Assembly: GCA_000687695.1 (NCBI GenBank)
Contig: JHWZ01000017.1
Span: forward strand, 1 to 51,346
DNA: 51,346 bases
Source: Lachnospiraceae bacterium P6B14
GTDB lineage: Bacteria; Bacillota; Clostridia; Lachnospirales; Lachnospiraceae
Reading direction: 5' to 3'
Both the position numbers and the translations under genes were made by a program. Below are positions 48,982 through 51,346 of this stretch, in pieces. Numbering within the stretch: position 1 is the first letter of the stretch; each line of letters starts with the position of its first letter. The notes under the pieces were generated by a model that was not told the DNA's origin, ran no database searches, and was given only the letters and a program-made list of their open reading frames with translations.

Positions 48982-50916
48982 ATGCCTTCAACATTCGGAT
49001 CACTCGAGATTTCTAAGACCGGCATGATGACATACAATGCCGCTATTCAGACTACAGCTCACAACATCGCAAATATAGAGACCAAGGGTTACTCCCGACA
49101 GACCGCGAACTATGAGGCTCTCGTGGCTAATAAGAGTGCCATCACCGTTCAGGGATTCGGTGTCGGAAATGTAAATGTGACCCGCGAGCGAAACGAGTAC
49201 TATGACAACAAGTTCATCCGTACTCAGTCCGCTTTCAGCAAATATGATACAGATACATATTATCTTAACGCTCTTCAGGACATGATCTGCGGTAACGTCA
49301 CAAGTGATGACAAGTCAAGGATCATGGACGCTTTTGATGACTTCTATGCAAGTCTCTCAAATCTTGTCGGAAACCCAAATAACCTGACCATCAGAACAGA
49401 GGCTGCGACCAGAGCGCAGACGTTCGCTGAGTATGTCCAGAACATGGGTAAAAATATGCAGCAGTTGCAGGATGAGGCAAATATCGAGATCAAGACGACT
49501 GTAGATCAGATAAACGCCATCGCCGAGAAGATATCATCTCTGAACCGCCAGATAAACGTCATCGAGTCATACGGAAACATGGCGAATGACCTTCGCGATC
49601 AGAGAAGCGTGCTTATCGATGAGCTCTCTCAGTATGCAAAGGTTGAGACGCTCGAGAAAAAAGGTACGATCACGAAGACTAGTGGAAGACAGACCGATGA
49701 GCTTACCGTAGATACTCAGTTCTATGTATACATGAACGGAAACACTCTGGTAGATGGCTACAGGATCAACCATGTCGTATACACTCAAAAAGATACCTAT
49801 ACAAACATAAACGATATAAAGGGTCTGTATGAGCTCAGCTGGGAGGATGGTACAGACTTCCTCGAGCATGCGAGAAATCTTGGTGGAAAACTTCAGTCAC
49901 TTTTTGAGATGAGAGACGGGAATAATTCGACCACTCTCGAGGGGTATGTTTCAGAATATGATGCAAGCACGATAACTATCAAATCAAAGAGTAATTTTGC
50001 ATCGGGCGATGACGGGTATGATCCGACTGCAAACTTTATAAACGACACAGCACTTCTTAATATCCCCACACATGACGGAGAGATCATGGTAAACGGAAGG
50101 ATGTACAGATATGATACATTCGAGGCAAAGTGGGATGAAACAGCTAAGGAGTATACATACGTCTTTAAGATGCATGATACGATCGATACAACAAACGATG
50201 CGATACTGACTACAGCGGTGTCATCAAAGATGACGGTATCAGTCGGCGAGAATGTCTCTGCAAGGGGAATCCCGTATTACTTTGCTCAGTTGAATGAGTT
50301 CGTGAGAACGTTTTCGGAAAGGTTCAATGAGATACAGAACCAGGGACATGACCTCTACAATGAGTTCGGAATCGACTTCTTCACATCCAAGACTCCGACA
50401 CAGGGTAGAGACTATGTGATGAAAGAAGGCGAGCACAACTTCAACACAGCAAATATGGATCAGACTGCGGATGGCAGTTATTACTATATGAACGCTGCGA
50501 ACTTTAAGGTCAGCGAAGAGATGATCGTCGATCCGAAGAAGCTCGCATGCAAGGCAATCGTAAAAGATGAGAATGGAAACATCACCTCGATCGGAAATGA
50601 CAACTGGGAAAATGTTCAGAAGCTCTCAGAGCTTAAGGATGATTCAAAGATGTTTTTGCACGGAGCGCCGGACTCCTTCATCCAGTCGCTCGCATCATCG
50701 ATGGGCGTCGAGTGCATGAAGGCAGAGCACTTGTGCAAAAGCCAGGAGAACCTTCTGCTCGCGATCGATATGAACAGAAAGAGTGTGTCAGGTGTAGACG
50801 AGGACGAAGAGGCTGAGGACCTGATGGTATTCCAGCAGATGCTTTTTAACCAGTACAAGGTTCTGTCCGTAATGAATCAGGTTTTGGATAAGCTGATAAA
50901 CGGAACGGCAGTATAA
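48982..50916 (+). CDS. flgK: Flagellar hook-associated protein FlgK (HAP1), second copy
   Basis: A 644-aa FlgK-type protein, a divergent paralogue of the preceding one. The N-terminus (SLEISKTGMMTYNAAIQTTAHNIANI, with ETKGYSRQ) and C-terminus (EDLMVFQQMLFNQYKVLSVMNQVLDKL) are clearly FlgK; the middle domain differs from the first copy. GGAGGAG lies just before the ATG. It has its own promoter and terminator upstream, so it may be expressed separately. It might form part of an alternative hook-filament junction. No flgL is seen in the window. Confidence 0.93.
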   Translation: MPSTFGSLEISKTGMMTYNAAIQTTAHNIANIETKGYSRQTANYEALVANKSAITVQGFGVGNVNVTRERNEYYDNKFIRTQSAFSKYDTDTYYLNALQDMICGNVTSDDKSRIMDAFDDFYASLSNLVGNPNNLTIRTEAATRAQTFAEYVQNMGKNMQQLQDEANIEIKTTVDQINAIAEKISSLNRQINVIESYGNMANDLRDQRSVLIDELSQYAKVETLEKKGTITKTSGRQTDELTVDTQFYVYMNGNTLVDGYRINHVVYTQKDTYTNINDIKGLYELSWEDGTDFLEHARNLGGKLQSLFEMRDGNNSTTLEGYVSEYDASTITIKSKSNFASGDDGYDPTANFINDTALLNIPTHDGEIMVNGRMYRYDTFEAKWDETAKEYTYVFKMHDTIDTTNDAILTTAVSSKMTVSVGENVSARGIPYYFAQLNEFVRTFSERFNEIQNQGHDLYNEFGIDFFTSKTPTQGRDYVMKEGEHNFNTANMDQTADGSYYYMNAANFKVSEEMIVDPKKLACKAIVKDENGNITSIGNDNWENVQKLSELKDDSKMFLHGAPDSFIQSLASSMGVECMKAEHLCKSQENLLLAIDMNRKSVSGVDEDEEAEDLMVFQQMLFNQYKVLSVMNQVLDKLINGTAV

Positions 50917-50917
50917 T

Positions 50918-51017
50918 GGCTTCCCCTTGAGGAGAAACTGTCCGCGAAGCGGCCGGATGAAGTGCATGTAGGCTTCTCCTTGAGGAGAAGCTGTCCGCGA
51001 AGCGGACTGATGAGGTG
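50918..51017 (+). repeat. Two tandem copies of a 47-base hairpin repeat
   Basis: Copies at 50918-50964 and 50971-51017 differ at only about five positions. Each contains two hairpins, GCTTCTCCTTGAGGAGAAGC-like and GTCCGCGAAGCGGAC-like, and ends GATGARGTG. The array begins one base after the second flgK stop. From general knowledge, similar GGCTTCCCCTTGAGG...GACTGATGAGG repeats are common in gut Clostridia. Confidence 0.85.
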
Positions 51018-51023
51018 TTTAAG

Positions 51024-51346
51024 AAAGACTAACTATTAAATGTCAAGAGGAAATTAAAAAAATTTTGATAAAAATGCAGAAATGTATTTTTATAGATTTG
51101 ATCTTTGAAAACTGCATGGCAAACAGAGCATCTGAACAGATGCTCTCAGAAAAGGTATAGAGAGGCAAGACTATCCTCGATATGCTTCGCCTGTCATCTC
51201 CATACGGTAGATAGTACGAACGAGCTTTTTGGCAGCATGGGATATCGCCACGTTGTAATGCTTACCTTCAGCGCGCTTCTTGGATAGGTAATTTCTAAAC
51301 TCAGGAGTATACATACAGACAAACTTTGTGGCATTTATTATAGCGT
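51024..51346 (-). mobile_element. IS110-family insertion sequence, partial (cut by window edge)
   Basis: The minus strand carries the end of an IS110-type transposase gene followed by about 145 bases of non-coding DNA down to the 47-base repeats. This tail contains a perfect hairpin GAGCATCTG-AA-CAGATGCTC (51125-51144). The exact left boundary is unclear. In the IS1111 subgroup such a downstream tail carries the bridge RNA; which subgroup this belongs to cannot be told. Confidence 0.65.
51170..51346 (-). CDS. IS110-family transposase, C-terminal fragment
   Basis: Only the last 58 codons are in the window; the frame is open to the right edge and ends with TAG at 51170-51172. Peptide segments NATKFVCMYTPEFRNYLSKK, RAEGKHYNVAISHAAKKLVR and TIYRMEMTGEAYRG match the end of the Tnp_20 domain of IS110 transposases: the KxxxGKxxxxAxxxxAxKL signature is clear. 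The fragment contains no catalytic DEDD residues, which lie upstream. Whether the full gene is intact is unknown. Confidence 0.85.

Noticed and set aside
51100-51116. ATCTTTGAAAACTGCAT resembling a sequence often found in rRNA operon leaders of Firmicutes
   Set aside because: No 16S or 23S rRNA sequence follows, and it lies in the tail of the IS110 element.
1-51346. CRISPR array or cas genes
   Set aside because: No regularly spaced direct repeats of 24-40 bases with unique spacers, and no Cas-like protein; the only tandem repeats have two or three units.

Overview
The window looks like chromosomal DNA from a motile, anaerobic, Gram-positive member of the Clostridia, most likely a Lachnospiraceae-type bacterium. 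The evidence is a clostridial-order rnfCDGEAB operon, strong GGAGG ribosome sites, TTGACA-17-TATAAT promoters, a Rel - metallo-beta-lactamase - HemZ - HisS - AspS run, a bifunctional Rel, and flagellar flgM-flgN-flgK genes behind a SigD-type promoter. No rRNA, tRNA or CRISPR array was seen. Genus-level assignment is not possible from the sequence alone.

Layout. 1-300: hairpin-rich non-coding DNA with a Y-shaped palindrome. 390-1040: an AT-rich two-gene cassette of unknown function with its own promoter and terminator. 1191-8007: proS, then leftward ppk-ppx (polyphosphate) and uppP-rnhA. 8125-11511: a rightward membrane-lipid operon (PAP2 phosphatase, LPG-synthase-like flippase-type membrane protein, pssA, psd), converging with and overlapping queA. 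12660-15768: a membrane acyltransferase, then leftward PRTase-like gene and tyrA. 16016-26720: rel, MBL hydrolase, hemZ, hisS, aspS, galM, pyrC. 26840-32097: the Rnf ferredoxin:NAD+ oxidoreductase. 32284-34927: PadR regulator plus a fused HAAS/DUF4097-like membrane protein. 35100-40971: serS, orphan hypA, a secreted Gly-rich protein, leftward lysA, and a hicAB locus with hicA reduced to 23 codons. 41235-45598: type IIA topoisomerase B and A subunits. 45735-50916: flgM, flgN and two different flgK genes. 51170-51346: the C-terminal end of an IS110-family transposase cut by the window edge.

The genes are mostly housekeeping: translation (four aminoacyl-tRNA synthetases, queuosine), stringent response and polyphosphate, energy conservation by Rnf, lipid and cell-wall recycling, and flagellar assembly.

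The most unusual signal is a family of long intergenic palindromes. Three copies (21964-22105, 25144-25415, 48715-48865) share an asymmetric conserved core with compensatory base changes in its stems. Their outer arms differ completely between sites, yet each pair is self-complementary; at galM the left arm even includes the last codons of the gene. Two further palindromes (50-179, 38951-39020) may be related in kind. Other points of note are a hicA remnant still coupled to an intact hicB, tandem divergent FlgK paralogues, repeated operator-like boxes at padR, and a large secreted protein with a structured leader.
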